This document shows, piece by piece, positions 20,561 to 32,874 of a stretch of 64,000 nucleotides of DNA. A program made the position numbers and the translations under genes. This DNA comes from Distichodus sexfasciatus (taxonomy: Eukaryota > Chordata > Actinopteri > Characiformes > Distichodontidae): contig JAVGVS010000007.1 in the NCBI GenBank assembly GCA_032718565.1, forward strand, positions 5,076,259 to 5,140,258, written 5' to 3'. Numbering within the stretch: position 1 is the first letter of the stretch; every line of letters begins with the position of its first letter. The notes beneath the pieces were generated by a model, which saw only the letters and a list, made by a program, of their open reading frames with translations, ran no database searches and was not told where the DNA came from.

Positions 20561-23500
20561 ATAATAATGGTCAAGTTAATTTTTATTATTGTCAGCAGGA
20601 ACCACAACTATTGCATCTGTATTTTGATTTTTTTTTTCATTAATTTTAACTCCATTAGCCATAACTTTACATTTTGCTATTGAGAATGATGTCACCGAGA
20701 TGCGCTGTGTAATGTCTGCAGTACATTCAAATGCCCATTTGAATTAAAACAATGAGGCAATCACGGACGCGCCAACCAATCAGAGGAGGACCCAACTCGT
20801 GCAAATATTTTATTCATATGTTCATTCATTCCATCTCTAAATTTTTTTGCAAATCTAAGGATTGAGAACTGGCTACCTCAAAAAAAACCTGGGGGCGTTG
20901 GACGGTGTTGTGGGGTGGGGATGGGTAGGAAGTGCTGGGCTACAAGTTAGGGGTGCTTGAGTGGTAAAGACTGAGACAGCAAAGTTTTTGATACTTAAAC
21001 AGGAAACTTTTAAGTATTTGAATGCCATTGTTTTAACTTTGTGGTTGAGTAATATTTCAACAATGTAAAATTACTTCTATCCAGGGGCAGATTTTTAATA
21101 CTTTTCCTCCTACTGAAAAAAAGTATTTTCTGCTAAAAAAAAAAAAATTTCCCAAGAGTATTAAAACTTAAAACGTTTTGTTAACTGTCTCCCACCTGCC
21201 CAAGTACACTGAGTGTCTGCTTATTCACATTTGGAATATAATGTTCAACATTCAAGACTAAGAGAGTGTGACAGTCAGTAGTGTCAGCGTCCTGTATGGC
21301 AGTGAGAGAAGTACAGCATCTGGAAAAACAAACAGGAAGCCTGCAGAGGAATCTGGGGATGAAATATGAACACGAGTGGGTGGACACCATATCTGCACCA
21401 TAAAATGGGAGTTTAAGATGGACGGCACTGCTCCCATTTGCATCACATGCCTCATGAAAATATAATGAAACTGCATCCAATGACCTGGAGAATGCTTTAC
21501 TGTCTTGCTTATGGACAGTGTGGCCAATCTGGACATTCCATTCTGTTTCAGACTGTTCACCATTAACATCGGAGCAATTATTTTGGCACTAGGAAGTTAC
21601 AAAAATAGTGATCTTGGCTATTTAACAGGGGAGCAAAGGACTGTTGTGTTTGGTGAAGTTTTAGTGGCACATGAAATTTCTTAACCGTGCCTATATCATG
21701 CTTGTTTACACTCACATCAGAGAATAAATGCTTTGGCCTGACATTTCAAATAGAATTCTCAGTGGATTACATCAGAAAAATGTCCCAGTTCTATTAGAAT
21801 GACTTAAACAGCTAGCTAAAGTGTGTAATGTGTGTAAATGTATAAAGGGGCTCAGTTTTTCAGGTAAACATGATGTGGAAACGTATGCACTAGTAATTAT
21901 AGTGCATGCTCAGGGAGGTTAAGAACTTAAGAGCATTTGTCTTAACTGAAATATAACACAGGGTAAGAGTTAGGGTTTAAACTGACTGTTAACATGCATT
22001 GCTTTAGCCAAATGTTAAGGTCACTTCACATGGAACCACAGCTCAGTAAGTGATACCAGGCCCATAATCTTTCCCAGAGGGGAGTTCTGGGAAATTTCTG
22101 GAAAACATGGCAAACAAGTTGCCATGGTTAAAGATTCAGTAAGGTGAAAACTGTCCTTGGTTTGGTAACATGTGAAATGTGTTCGAAAACTGTCTGAAAA
22201 GATGTAGAAAACCCCTGAATTCAGTTTTAAGATATTGTGTTTTTCACAGCTTTTCACGGTAGGTCTGAGTAGAGTGTAACTAAAATGCAGCCTGCCTATG
22301 TGAAGAGATCATGTTTAGCATAGCCCTGCCCAGATCTACTGCTCTGGCCCTGCACACCTGCATAGCATCAGTAGCCTACCTGCCAGTCTGGGCAAGTTCG
22401 CTAAGAGAGTCTGTTATATGCTAAGTCCCTAGCGGTTCCTAATATCTGCATTCTCTCCCACCAAGTGTAAGCTTACCTATTTTGTGTCAACTGTAAAATA
22501 TGATGTGCATGTTTAACCTGTTGTAAAGACCTCCAAATGATTAGCGAATGCATAAAAACACACAGCTAATCTGTATGAGCTAGCTGAGATGTGAATTATA
22601 GTGGTGGCGTAGTGCATGGTAAAATATAAGTTAGCAAATGATCTGCTCTAATCTATCAACTCTCATTTTTTCAGCGTTCTGCTGTCATTTTAGTCTTTCC
22701 CCCGCCATTATCCTGTGTTGTATTCCATATTAGCCCAGACTGTGCTCACTATCCTGTCACTGTCTTCATCCTTTCCAGTGAAACATATATTGCAAAGGCA
22801 CAACAAGGGAAAATTTTTACCTAGTTTTACTTACACAACTTCAGAGTGATCTTTTTTAACAGTGCATGTGCATGCATGTGTTTTACAGGTCGATGTGTAG
22901 GGGCTCTGTAGTAGTGGGCGGTGCTTCAGCACTTTGAGCTGTCGCCGACAGCATCCAAGCATAGAAAGTATTGCCTGTATTTTCATCACTTTGAGACTTA
23001 ATTTGACCTATGTAGCAATGTTCATATTCACTCAAAATGAATGAGGTGATTAGGTTACTTAGGTTAATGAAGTAAAAGTTCAAGAAGATCATCTTATACT
23101 TTATGTTGTAAGTATATTAATAACAAAGTACCAGTAGTGTATTTATAAGTGTTTTATATTAGTACTTCTAGGGATGTAAGCTCTATTAGGTAAATAAAAA
23201 GATTTTTTTTACTTTATAAGATGTATACTAATAGCACACTTGAATATATTTCCTTTTTGCAAGGATCACATTAAAATGTATATAATAATAGGAGTTATGA
23301 CATATTTTGTCACAAAAGTGTGTTTTGTCTCATAAGATTCTTTTGCAGGACAAATAGGACACAAAGGTCAAAAGTCAGGCACCTCTGAGGGTCATGACTT
23401 CTGAGGAAGCAACCCAATAACACAATACATGTAAAAACGCCCAGAATCACTTTAATCTCATGTACATTGGAATGTGTAAGGTTGCTGTGGGTGTGTAAGG

Positions 23501-24589
23501 AGTTGTTGGAAAGCGTTTGTTGCAACAGGCACTTGAGATCACTTATTCTCTAGAACACATGCCAGGCCTTCCTGCATGCAGGCTTGGACCACAAACCAAT
23601 CCCACCTTCATCATGGCCCGACATCTGGATCTGCTAAGGAAATCAACAGCCTCGTCACAACGCTGTCATTTAACCTGCAAGCAATTGACCCGCATGTTGA
23701 AAAGTTTTCTTGGATTGTAACACGGCTGTGCGCGTAGCGTGTCCCCGCATGCCGTAAATCACATGTGGCGTTCGCTGCACGAGCTCGACTCGATCTGGTT
23801 GTAATTTTCAGGTTTCTTTCAGGAACATTTACGTTAATGCACAGATTATCACAATGCTGTTTTAAATCTGTAGCAGATGCGGCCCGCTGAAAGTTTTAAG
23901 AGAGACGTTGTGAGGAAGGCGTACATACAAAACGTGATTAATTGCTGTAGTATAGAATCCATATGGTGCTGATTGATGTGTTCAGACGTTCTTTTTTCAC
24001 CTCTCGTGGCAGTGGATTTACCTAGATAAGAACGAACACACACACTTAGACTATAAACACGTGTCTAAACAGAAACAAATCCAGATAACCTCACACTTAA
24101 ACATTCATAATGTCACCTTAAACATTCATAATGTTTCATACAAGTTGGCTTGAGCTTACTCTCATGATTTCATTTGACAAATCAACAGCTGTGAGACATA
24201 CACTCTTCCTCCGAAAACTGTTTTCTCCCAAGAAGTGGGTGCATTTCCTTTTTGAAAACAGAAATTTTACTGAAGGCAGAAAGATCACATTTTATGTATT
24301 TAATCCTAGATTTACACACAATTACACACTGAAGCCTGATGACTACTTGCTCTTTATTTTCAACAGTAACCAGGCTGAACAGAAGGATGAACAGAATCAC
24401 ATGAGCTTGGCCTAAACCCCTAACACTAGGTAGGATTCTATCCTCTGCTTCTCATTAAACGCAACCTTTATGTAATGTCATGTAATTCACTTTTATCCAT
24501 GCAGAGAAGACTTCACAGCCATATCCCCAAAGTGACAAACCGACACGCCAAGCAAGCCAAGGGCTTTACACTCAGACTAGCATCTTATT
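20561..24589. other. Long unique tract without recognised features
   Basis: About 4 kb with no gene, no repeat family and only short A/T runs (for example 21136-21149). Several 60-100-codon open frames occur on both strands; all lack known domains. Nothing stands out apart from a GC-richer patch at about 23560-23790. Confidence 0.45.
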
Positions 24590-25060
24590 GGTGGAATTAT
24601 GCAATGATCAAGGGTATTTTAGCGGTTTTCTTTAATGAGTTTATATTAAAGTGGTCCCAATCCACACTGCAGCGAAACGGCCAACAATAGACCCCCGGCA
24701 CGGTGCGTTAGCTTTGCACTGCATTAGGATGTTGTATCTTCGCCTGTTGAGAATTAATTCCACTTCATGTAATATTCATCAGGTTATAATAAAACTGTCC
24801 CTTACCACATAATGCTGCAGTGCGGCATTCAACCTTAAAGGCCCAAAGTCACTGTGGAGTGTCACTGGGTCATGCAGGATATGATTTGTGTGGAATGTGC
24901 AGAGACAATGCCGTTTAAGAGCTACACTGTCCCATGCCAGTATGAAGCTTGTTTTGTTTGATGCTTCTTTTATACAAATTTTCTTAGCTCTAGCGTTCAG
25001 TCTTTTGCCGTGATATTTGTGTACTTCTTTTTGTTTACAGGCTTGACCCATGAGGCAAGG
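24590..25060. other. Unique DNA, balanced composition
   Basis: Repeat-free with no gene recognised. The minus-strand 95-codon frame (24779-25066) has no known domain. It may contain conserved non-coding sequence; I see no decisive motif. Confidence 0.25.
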
Positions 25061-25179
25061 AACCAAGAACAGCTTTATTGTAATTTTTAGAAGGGAAAAA
25101 AACTAAACAAATATGCTTACAGAGCCAAAAAAGATAAGACAGTGTTATACAGGTCATCTACCTACAGAACAATAGCACC

Positions 25180-25560
25180 TCCAATCTGTTCGCCGTTCCC
25201 ACCATTCCAGACGGCCTGTAAGAAGTGCTGTGCCCCTTCTGCAAAAGCTATTGAAAAATTGTTCGCATGAATGAATGGCTGATCTGTGGCATAGGCACTG
25301 TATATTAGGGAATACTTTCCATTTGTGTACTCCAATTCAAGTGCATCTGCAATTCAAATTCGGCTCAGCTTGAAATGGCTACAGGATGAAAACTATCGTC
25401 AATGAGCCTGGCTCCGCAGTGCACGGAAATCCCATAATGGGCCTGAGTATCACTTAGCTGAGCTTTTGCATTTACATGCTGCCAGATCGACAAATGAGTG
25501 ATGATGTTCACCTTATCTCTCTTCTTTACCACAGTGCAAACTGAATCACATGGCCCCAGC
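25180..25560. promoter_or_regulatory. Unique block, candidate conserved element
   Basis: A repeat-free block with balanced composition. One segment, GAGCTTTTGCATTTACATGC (about 25463-25482), contains an octamer-like TTTGCATTT. No coding potential is recognised. Regulatory function is inferred from texture only. Confidence 0.25.
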
Positions 25561-26493
25561 TCAAAAATCTGAATGGTCATGTAGGTTCAGTGGGTTCCCA
25601 AAAGCTATTTTGTCAGAATTTTTGGAAATCACTCTACGAAGTGGCTTCTCATTATTCATTTATTCATTTCTTTCTATGATAAGTAGAGTCGAGAACGTCT
25701 TAAAATTAAACTGTTTTAAACTGCTTTCAACAACATTTCTGTAATGAACACAGGATGGACCCAAACAGAGTGTAGGTCAAACACTTTATTTTCAAAAGTA
25801 TTCGTGTCAGAATCAATGTTGTGAAACAGACACAGCTCAAAACCATTCAAGACAGTCTGTGAAACAAAAAAATAAAACAGAGTGTAATTCAGAAACGCAA
25901 ACAAGGGTTGGTACACAAGAAAGCAGAACAGGAAACTGCTATGAAGGTATGCAGTCCAAAACACAACTCCCATTTCATTTATAGTCCACTAAGAAAAGCT
26001 GTTCTCATTGTATCATTGTAGAGATATTCTTATATTAAGAGCTGCTTGTCAAATAAGTTAGTGCCAAGATTGTGGTTACTCCCTTTTTAGACAGTGGCAA
26101 AGTACACATTTTCTTAGGTTTTTATCTATTTTTATCATTTTCTTAGATGGACTTTTGTAGTGGTGCTACGTGTTGTTTAGTGTCTCACTTTGAGGGAACC
26201 ATGGTGACAGTTTTGGTGGTAGGATAGAACCTGATTTAAAACCTCTTGGTCCAAGAGTGACTAGGACACCACCATCCAACAATGCATGGAGGAGAGATAC
26301 ATTCAAACTTTATATACTAATTGAACTACTAGATTTCTACATGCACACACACATCTACATACATACTTGAGCTCAATTTGCCTTTGCCCAGAGGAGGATG
26401 GGTTCCTCTCAAGTTTTCTTCTAATTTACTACAGAGGAACTTTTTCCTTCTCAGCCTAGGCATGCTTATTAGGGGCTTAACACTAGTAATATG
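25561..26493. other. Unique DNA, nothing recognised
   Basis: AT-rich, with no gene or repeat family. Confidence 0.45.
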
Positions 26494-26860
26494 TAGGAGT
26501 GTAACGATACATCAATCTACATCAATACATTGATACAGTGATCAACAAGCTCATGGCATCAATCCAAAATGAAAACATCCATCAAGCATCATACATATTC
26601 AGGGGCAGATTGAAGTGTACATGGGCCCCTAGGCTACATTTTCTGTCAGCCCCATATTTTTCTTGGCCAATCAGGGGGCCCCTGGCAGCCTCAAGCCATA
26701 TCTAGCCTGTGCATTAATCCGCGTCTGTACATATTGTAACAACCTTTATACTGAACAACAGGTCTATTTTATACCATATTGTCATGAAACTTAATGTTGG
26801 TGTAAATCACCCTAGTAATGTGTAAAGATGCCTTGTTGCAATGTGTGTTGAAGAAAGCAT
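26494..26860. repeat. Dispersed repeat C, copy 1 (interrupted)
   Basis: It starts TAGGAGTGTAACGATACATC and shares GATACAGTGATCAACAAGC and AATGAAAAC with the segment at 28780. That identifies a dispersed family with a hAT-like terminus. A 128-bp MITE interrupts it at 26600-26727. The right end is not defined; a retroposon-like tail (ACACAAATAAAATTGAA) lies near 26860. Confidence 0.5.
26600..26727. mobile_element. 128-bp hAT-like MITE with perfect 8-bp duplication
   Basis: The left end is CAGGGGCAGATTGAAGTG. The right end, GCATTAATCCGCGTCTG, is its imperfect reverse complement. It is flanked by TACATATT at 26592-26599 and TACATATT at 26728-26735, an exact 8-bp target-site duplication typical of hAT. 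The interior contains GGGCCCCTAGG and GGGGCCCCTGG, resembling GGCCAGGGGCCCC in the element at 45751. The two are probably one family. Confidence 0.85.
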
Positions 26861-27114
26861 TACACAAATAAAATTGAACTGTATTGACTTTTTACTTGAG
26901 TCTACCAAATTCCAATTACAGTTTCTGAGTTATGGCATATATTATCTAAAATATGATCACTGGAGCACATGGAGCACATAGGAGACAAAGAAACCAAATA
27001 AGAAAAATACGCAATAAGGTTGGTTAGTACAGACAAAAGCCACTGTTGACAGAGACAAAACTGCATTCTCTTACATTGTAGCCTCTGCCTCAAAACACTT
27101 TTTATGGTTTCCCT

Positions 27115-27330
27115 GACCCGAACCCCATTTTATTCGTCAGCTTGACATCGCCAGACTGAGCAGAGGGTTTGGGGAAGGTACATCGTCCGACAGCGAGGTC
27201 CAACAGCACCCAAAGCGATGACCTGCAGGGCCCGACTGGTCGAGCCAGCTAATTAATAATGTCTCTGGGAAAATGTCCTGTAAAGTGGGAGCCCTCCCAC
27301 AGCTGCTGGAGTACAGTAACGTCCCCTCGT
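27115..27330. promoter_or_regulatory. GC-richer unique block, candidate regulatory element (left part)
   Basis: A repeat-free block with TAATTAAT (27250-27257) inside a G+C-rich context. No coding sequence is recognised. It is separated from a similar block by a (CT)n tract. Confidence 0.28.
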
Positions 27331-27332
27331 TT

Positions 27333-27372
27333 CTCTTTCTCCTTCTCTCTCTCTCTCTCGCTCGCTCTCTCC
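27333..27372. repeat. (CT)n tract
   Basis: TTTCTC and CT repeats with CG interruptions. Confidence 0.9.
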
Positions 27373-27394
27373 TTTAGAGGCAGGAGGGGGGAGG

Positions 27395-27860
27395 CCGGAC
27401 TCGGCCGGTGATTAATGAGCCATTGTTGTTGGAGAGCATATCTGAGCTGGAGCCATCAAGCTTATCGAGTGTGTAGACTCAGGCCACTGCAGGGGATCTC
27501 TGACCCGCTCTGCCCTAAATCTCAATGCCTTCTCCCGGGCCAGGAGATAAGGAGCGCTCCTGTTTGCAGGGGCACAGGACCCGGGAGGACTAAGTTCATC
27601 TCGCACTCCTGATAAATCATACTTGTTTTTCCTGCTGGATCGCGTGTGGCATTGAAAGTCACCCAGAAGCAAGTGACGATAACAGGGTGGGGAGAGCTTT
27701 CCGAGGAATCACGGTTCTGTGATCTCAAGGCACAGCCTGTTTGATAAAAAATCTTGCATCTCTATCTGAGGCAGCGGGACACACTACCGGGACGAGAGCA
27801 AGGCAGATGGGAGCCGTCAGGTCCCGAAATGAAGTGGTTTGGGTTTCACTGGGCTGCGAC
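27395..27860. promoter_or_regulatory. GC-richer unique block, candidate regulatory element (right part)
   Basis: Repeat-free, with the highest CpG texture of this part of the window. Frames are open on both strands for 65-86 codons but without known domains. It could be a conserved element; a small unrecognised exon cannot be excluded. Confidence 0.25.
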
Positions 27861-27929
27861 TGTTAAATCTGGGCTGCTTTCCCACTCGTTGCACAAGGCG
27901 TCTTGGCTGATTGCAGACAGTCAATAGAG

Positions 27930-27996
27930 AGAGGGTTTGGGCGAGATAGAGAGAAACAGAGAGAGAGGGAGAAGGGGGGAAGGGAGGGGGAGAGTA
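27930..27996. repeat. GA-rich purine tract
   Basis: Imperfect (GA)n and GGGA purine run. It is complementary in sense to the (CT)n array about 100 bp downstream. Confidence 0.9.
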
Positions 27997-28092
27997 GACT
28001 GAGCTGCCCCGAGGCGCTTAGTATCAGAACTATAACAAAACATGTCAGGATCATTATCAGACTAAAGATATGATTAAAACATTGTACAGTAC

Positions 28093-28094
28093 TC

Positions 28095-28153
<59 letters not shown>

Positions 28154-28191
28154 GTCTCTCTCTCTTGCTCTCTTTCCCACTCCCTCACTCT
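28093..28191. repeat. (CT)n microsatellite, about 100 bp
   Basis: A long (TC)n array with TTTC and GTCTC interruptions. Open frames of 95-119 codons on both strands across it are microsatellite translations (Leu-Ser or Arg-Glu repeats), not genes. Confidence 0.95.
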
Positions 28192-28779
28192 CTCAGCCAG
28201 ACGCTTTTTCCTGCTTGAATGGAGGTTAGAGTGCAGATGTCTGGAGCTCAGCCAGACAGTTAACATTACAGTACCTACTGTACGCCCCAATAGCCACACT
28301 GCATGGCGGCAGGGAATTACAAACAGCACAACCATCCATCTAAAACATGAGCATTGATACACAATGTCACATACAGAAAGCCTCTGTATATGTGTGTTAA
28401 TCTTTGCAAATAGCACAAAGACTTTTAATGTTTTGCATTTGTTTGTGGTTTGTGTTAGAGTCGAAGGACATGCAGAGGAATGAGACCATATGCAGTATAT
28501 ATTGTAATTTTTGATCTAAATTTATGATCACTGGTATGAAAATTTATTTCAGTGCAAAGCAAGCCACATTGTAGCTACAGTACAGTCTTGAGCGACCCAT
28601 CATCGCTACACATTTTGCTTCCAAAGAGTCAGACCTTCTTCTGTATTTTAATGACGTCTTGAGAACAGTACTTGTCTCATTTTACTAGCAAAACATAAAG
28701 ACATGTGGGGTGGCTCAAGACTTGCACAGTACTGTAAGTACCCACGGCTTATTGGTTACTTTTTGGTTGGGATAACAAG
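28192..28779. other. Unique DNA, nothing recognised
   Basis: No gene or repeat family was recognised. Confidence 0.45.
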
Positions 28780-28930
28780 TAGGGGTGTATCATGAGCGAT
28801 ACATTGATTCAGTGACCAACAAGCCCTTAGCATTGACCTGAAATGAAAACACTGATCAGTGACGATTGCGTTAAATCAACATATTATATAATCTTGTATC
28901 GACTGCTGGCTACTGAATTGAATCAAATCG
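28780..28930. repeat. Dispersed repeat C, copy 2
   Basis: It starts TAGGGGTGTATCATGAGCG and shares CAGTGACCAACAAGC and AATGAAAACA with the copy at 26494. The right boundary is unclear. Confidence 0.5.
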
Positions 28931-28984
28931 AAATGGCATTGTAGTAGACTCTGTGATATTGGCATCTGAAAGACTTTGAAATAG

Positions 28985-29106
28985 CCCTGCGGTGTGTTGG
29001 CGCCTGCCCAGGGTTGATCCCCACCTTGTGCCTGTAGTTCTCGGTATATGCTCTAGTCCCCGTGACCCCGATAGGGATTAAGCAGTTTGGATTATGAATG
29101 AATGAC
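28985..29106 (+). mobile_element. V-SINE 3' fragment
   Basis: It matches the 3' half of the V-SINEs elsewhere: GCCTGCCCAGGGTTGATCCC, GGGATTAAGC and a GAAT tandem tail. The tRNA head and central domain are missing (5' truncation, as usual for LINE-mobilised copies). Confidence 0.82.
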
Positions 29107-29149
29107 TATGAAATAAATACAGCAACTTCATTTTATCTGGCCTTTTTAA

Positions 29150-29480
29150 AACACACACATTCCCAGCCAGCACATCCTCACCGTGCAGGATTATTAATTC
29201 ATGTAGAGCAGGCTGCACTCGTGTCAGATCAGTGCAGGAGTCAGAAATGCCAGGCGTAGGTCTGTAAGCACACGAGGGGGGTCACGGGCTCCTGCCCTAA
29301 ATGCCTGTTCCAATCCATCTCAATCTCCGGCCTCTGTCAGCAGCCCCTGACATGCCACTCAACCTGCTAAAGCGAAAGCTGACAGCTAAATGCACGTGAA
29401 GGCTCGCTGGCTCCGTACATCCTCCATCACAGCTGCCTACATGCCAGGAGGTGAGACCGAGGGGGGAAGAGAAATGAAGA
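29150..29480. promoter_or_regulatory. Unique block, weak candidate conserved element
   Basis: Repeat-free with balanced composition and no coding homology recognised. Evidence is compositional only. Confidence 0.18.
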
Positions 29481-30147
29481 AGGAAATGCAGAGAAGGAAA
29501 GAGGTATTAGCGTAAGGGATTAGTTGATTGTGTGCTTTCATTTGTCATTCAGATTCTATTTGTTACAACCTGTTTCTGTGTTTGTATACATTCATTAACC
29601 ATGTTTAAGTACATGGCTTGATTTGATTTCTCGCAACTAGTCTCAGTTGCAAATTTTGCAATTTCATTTGTCTTGCATCTTGTAGTGTATAGTAGATGAT
29701 TAATTGTACTTTGTTAGTATCATTCAATTTATTTTGTGTAACTTTCTAACTTTCACTCTCTACTTGAGGATTACAATAACAGTAATACTCCAAAAATTTA
29801 TTTCAAGATACTTCAACTGACAATACTTGTTATTTGTTATGTTTTGTACCTTAATATGGCCTACGGTGACAGGGAAAACAGTATGTCGTTCTTTTGGAAT
29901 CTTGTTCCAGTTCTTTTGACATTTTCTAATTACTTCAATAATTATTTGACCAAACCAGCTAGAATAGTCTGAAAACAAGCCCACAAAAATCCATACATTT
30001 ATGTCCAGCTTTTCAGTCAAACATATTATTATTAATATATAATTTTTGAACACAAACTAAATACTTAAGTACTTTTAAAATCAGATACTTTCATACTTTT
30101 ACTCAAATAGCATTCCAGTGGTGCAATGATCACCTCTGCAATCCCAT
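29481..30147. other. AT-rich unique DNA
   Basis: AT-rich, with no gene recognised. Around 30055-30110 the words AAGTACTTTTAAA and TACTTTTACTCAA resemble a common degenerate fish repeat. Boundaries are not visible. Confidence 0.4.
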
Positions 30148-30306
30148 CATTTAAACGTATCCACAGAATATAGTGTTTTGAAAAATCTTCACTTTGGAGG
30201 GTGTTTTTAAAAAATATACGTTTGAGGTGGCTAAAATGAAAGGCCCAAACGGATAAAAGAATATGCACTTATTAAAAAATACCCGCATAAGTGTAAACAG
30301 GCCCTA
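30148..30306. mobile_element. hAT-like MITE family D, copy 1 (left-truncated)
   Basis: It shares TTTTGAAAAATCTTCACTTT, GAGGTGGCTAAAA and the end GTGTAAACAGGCCCT with the better preserved copy at 59704-59905, in the same orientation. The left terminal inverted repeat is missing. Confidence 0.7.
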
Positions 30307-31074
30307 CATTTCATGCCTGCATTGTTGGTTTTTGCCTAAGCAATTATCCACATTGACTACCACAATCTGGCGCTTATCACTTTTGGAATTAATTGAATTT
30401 ACGAATTATCATATTATGAAAACAAGCAATGAAAGCACAGCAATGTAAATCTATACTTTGAGTTGAATATTTTTTCAGTACCACCACATACATATAATTT
30501 AAGACAATTTGATTTTACATCAGCAGTTTTATAATGGTAAAAGATAAACGTCAAACAGTGATAATAGATGACTTTTAACCTTTCTTGTCATTTTCTTTGA
30601 AAGGATCCATTACTTTTTCTCAAGTATGATTTCAGGTTCTCTGTACACCACTGCTCATCTCACCTCTTCATGTAAATGTTATAATTCATGAATAGATTTC
30701 CTAGTTGGGATGAACAGCAGATTGACCTCAGTGGAGGATCCACCTACTGCTGAGCACTGGGTGAAATATTCAGGCAACTAACCAGGTCACAGTTCATGCA
30801 TTAGCATTGATGATGGTCACAGTTCAGAATAATGAATGAGGAAGGTGTCTAGTGAACCCTTGTGGTCCTGCTTCACTCTCATCCTCAGGCTGGATGATGA
30901 ATTCTTTGAGACCCATCTGCATTGATCTGTGCTGTTAAAGACGTTGGACTAAAACAAAGTTTGCAATCCCAGGTTTGGTGGCGAGGAAAGAAAGGAACCG
31001 TGGTCCTAATCCCGTCAGGACGGGCCTTAAATACTTGTCCTGCTAAATGGAACATCTTTTGAAAGGAGAACATA
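30307..31074. other. Unique DNA, nothing recognised
   Basis: No gene or defined repeat. Near 30611-30655, TTTCTCAAGTATG... CACCACTG is again reminiscent of a degenerate fish repeat, too diverged to call. Confidence 0.4.
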
Positions 31075-31324
31075 TGTGACCCAATCTGCCGTAATGGGTC
31101 GGAAGTCGACGTTCTATTTATTTAGATACGGGCTGATTATATTGACAAACATCAAAAATATCGATTTTTCTTTTTTGGTCTTATATGAAAGAAAAGGTCT
31201 TCAAAATTAATCTGGTCTCCAAAAAAGAAAAATCGATATTTTTGTGATGTTTTTCAACATAAACGTCCTGTATCTAAATAAATAGAACGCCGACTTCCGA
31301 CTCATTACGGCAGATTAGGTCACA
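31075..31324. mobile_element. 250-bp hairpin (foldback) MITE
   Basis: Two long arms, 31075-31178 and 31219-31324, are near-perfect inverted copies separated by about 40 bases. The tips are TGTGACC and GGTCACA. Internal words such as TCTATTTATTTAGATAC and AAATCGATATTTTT recur on the opposite arm. It is flanked by TA on both sides (31073-31074 and 31325-31326). There is no coding capacity. The whole element could fold into one hairpin. Confidence 0.88.
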
Positions 31325-31326
31325 TA

Positions 31327-32848
31327 TGAAATAGAGACATTGTGCTTTTTATTGTGCTTTGGTGCTACTGTTGAGTCAAACATAGAGATTTATATGACAA
31401 AGGTCTAAATACTTGCAGAATCACTTTTCATGCACAAAAGCCCCCTCAGGACGGCGAACAGGATACACTGCTGCCTGTAGCAAGAATTATGTAGTTGTAA
31501 GTGCTGTTTCACTGGGATTTGAAGAGTATTCCAGCCCATCATTTTTCCTCCAACATGTAGCATTGTAACATTATTTTAGTAAATGACCATCATGTCATGC
31601 TTTACCGTGAGCTTCCCAATACAATACTACTTATTAGTCATTTGTGGAGGTCTCAGGGGGACCAGTGTTATAGAAGGTGTTCACACTGTGGCTGTTTACT
31701 TTCACCCAGGTCGACATGGCGAGATCGAAGTGGGCTGGCAGGAGTCTAAAGACACTCCATTTCAATAAGCAGATTTAAGAGTGAGAGAGAGACGAAGAGG
31801 CACATGCTTTATCCTGATTTATGTCCTGCTATAATAAAACAGACTTCACCTCCCCCTCCCTCCCCTGTTTAATATGCGAATATGCAGAGCATCTCGGCTC
31901 TGACAGGCCCCCATTAATAAAGCGAGTGGCGTGGAGCAGAGAGGAGCCTCGTAGTTCATATTTATGAAAATACGCGATGATGGTTTTACAGAGCGTCGTC
32001 TTTTACTGTCTGACTCCGCCTGGATGACCCGGGTGCTGTGGAGTACAGCCGTAACTATCAGGGAACACAGTTTTGAATACTGACGTGTGTATACACACAC
32101 ACACACAAAAATGTGCAAATAAACAAATACTTACAAAAGCTTGGAGGTCTGTGCACCTGGAGAGCTGAGTGGCCAATTTATAGCATTTGCACACCGGCAC
32201 ATTATTAAAAACAAAAAAAAATGCAACATTTGCATTGCACTGAATGGAATTACATTCAATAAGACAAGTATATTAATAAAAGACAGAGCGCCTTCTGTGA
32301 GGTTTTCTTTTTTCTCTCTTCAAAGTTTAGGCAGGTGGTTCAACATCCTGCAAAGCATCAGTGTGTTGCTGCTAACTTGCCCGGTGTGTGTATGTGTGTG
32401 TGTTTTTCTTAGGAGCATACACTGTATTTTGTCCCCTTTGCTATAACGTGCATACACGTAAGTTTTATTTGTTGTATGTTATGAGAATTTTCTCTTCTTT
32501 CTCTCTTAATTATTACATCAATTTGAATGTCCGGTTTATTGGATCTGATGGCACATCAGTTACAAATCTTCTCACATTGCATTCTTCTTTCTGCTCGCAC
32601 CCCGGCAAACACACACTGGAATATGCCTGAATGTCCAGCTCCCAATCCTCTTTTGCATTTGCTGCCATCTATATCCATGTTTTTTACATGAGGAGGTTAT
32701 GGGGGGGGGTTAGGAATTTTACACTGTTTAAATACAGGATTTGGGACATCAAAGTGAGGCAGCCATTGGAATAGCAGAAATAATTAGGGATGGAGGGAAA
32801 AGCAGAAATACCCCTATTTCCATAAGATGGTAATTAACACGTGGGCTA
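31327..32848. other. Unique DNA with short CA/GT tracts
   Basis: No gene is recognised. (AC)n lies at 32092-32107 and a short (GT)n at 32384-32404. The stretch 31700-32060 is more balanced in composition and might hold conserved sequence. Confidence 0.45.
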
Positions 32849-32874
32849 GCTTGGCTTGGCTTGGCTTGGCTTGG
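32849..32874. repeat. (CTTGG)n pentanucleotide repeat
   Basis: Five tandem CTTGG units. Confidence 0.95.

Noticed and set aside
20878..21110. Matching right end for the possible hAT-like terminus at 20347
   Set aside because: CCAGGGGCAGATTT near 21083 is in the same, not the inverted, orientation, and no 8-bp duplication is found.
28057..28416. Open frames of 95-119 codons on both strands (Leu-Ser or Arg-Glu repeats)
   Set aside because: They are translations of the (CT)n/(GA)n microsatellite and appear on both strands.
30055..30660. Possible transposon bounded by CAGTGGTG (30115) and CACCACTG (30645)
   Set aside because: An 8-bp inverted match alone, with no duplication and poor agreement with the known fish repeat it recalls.
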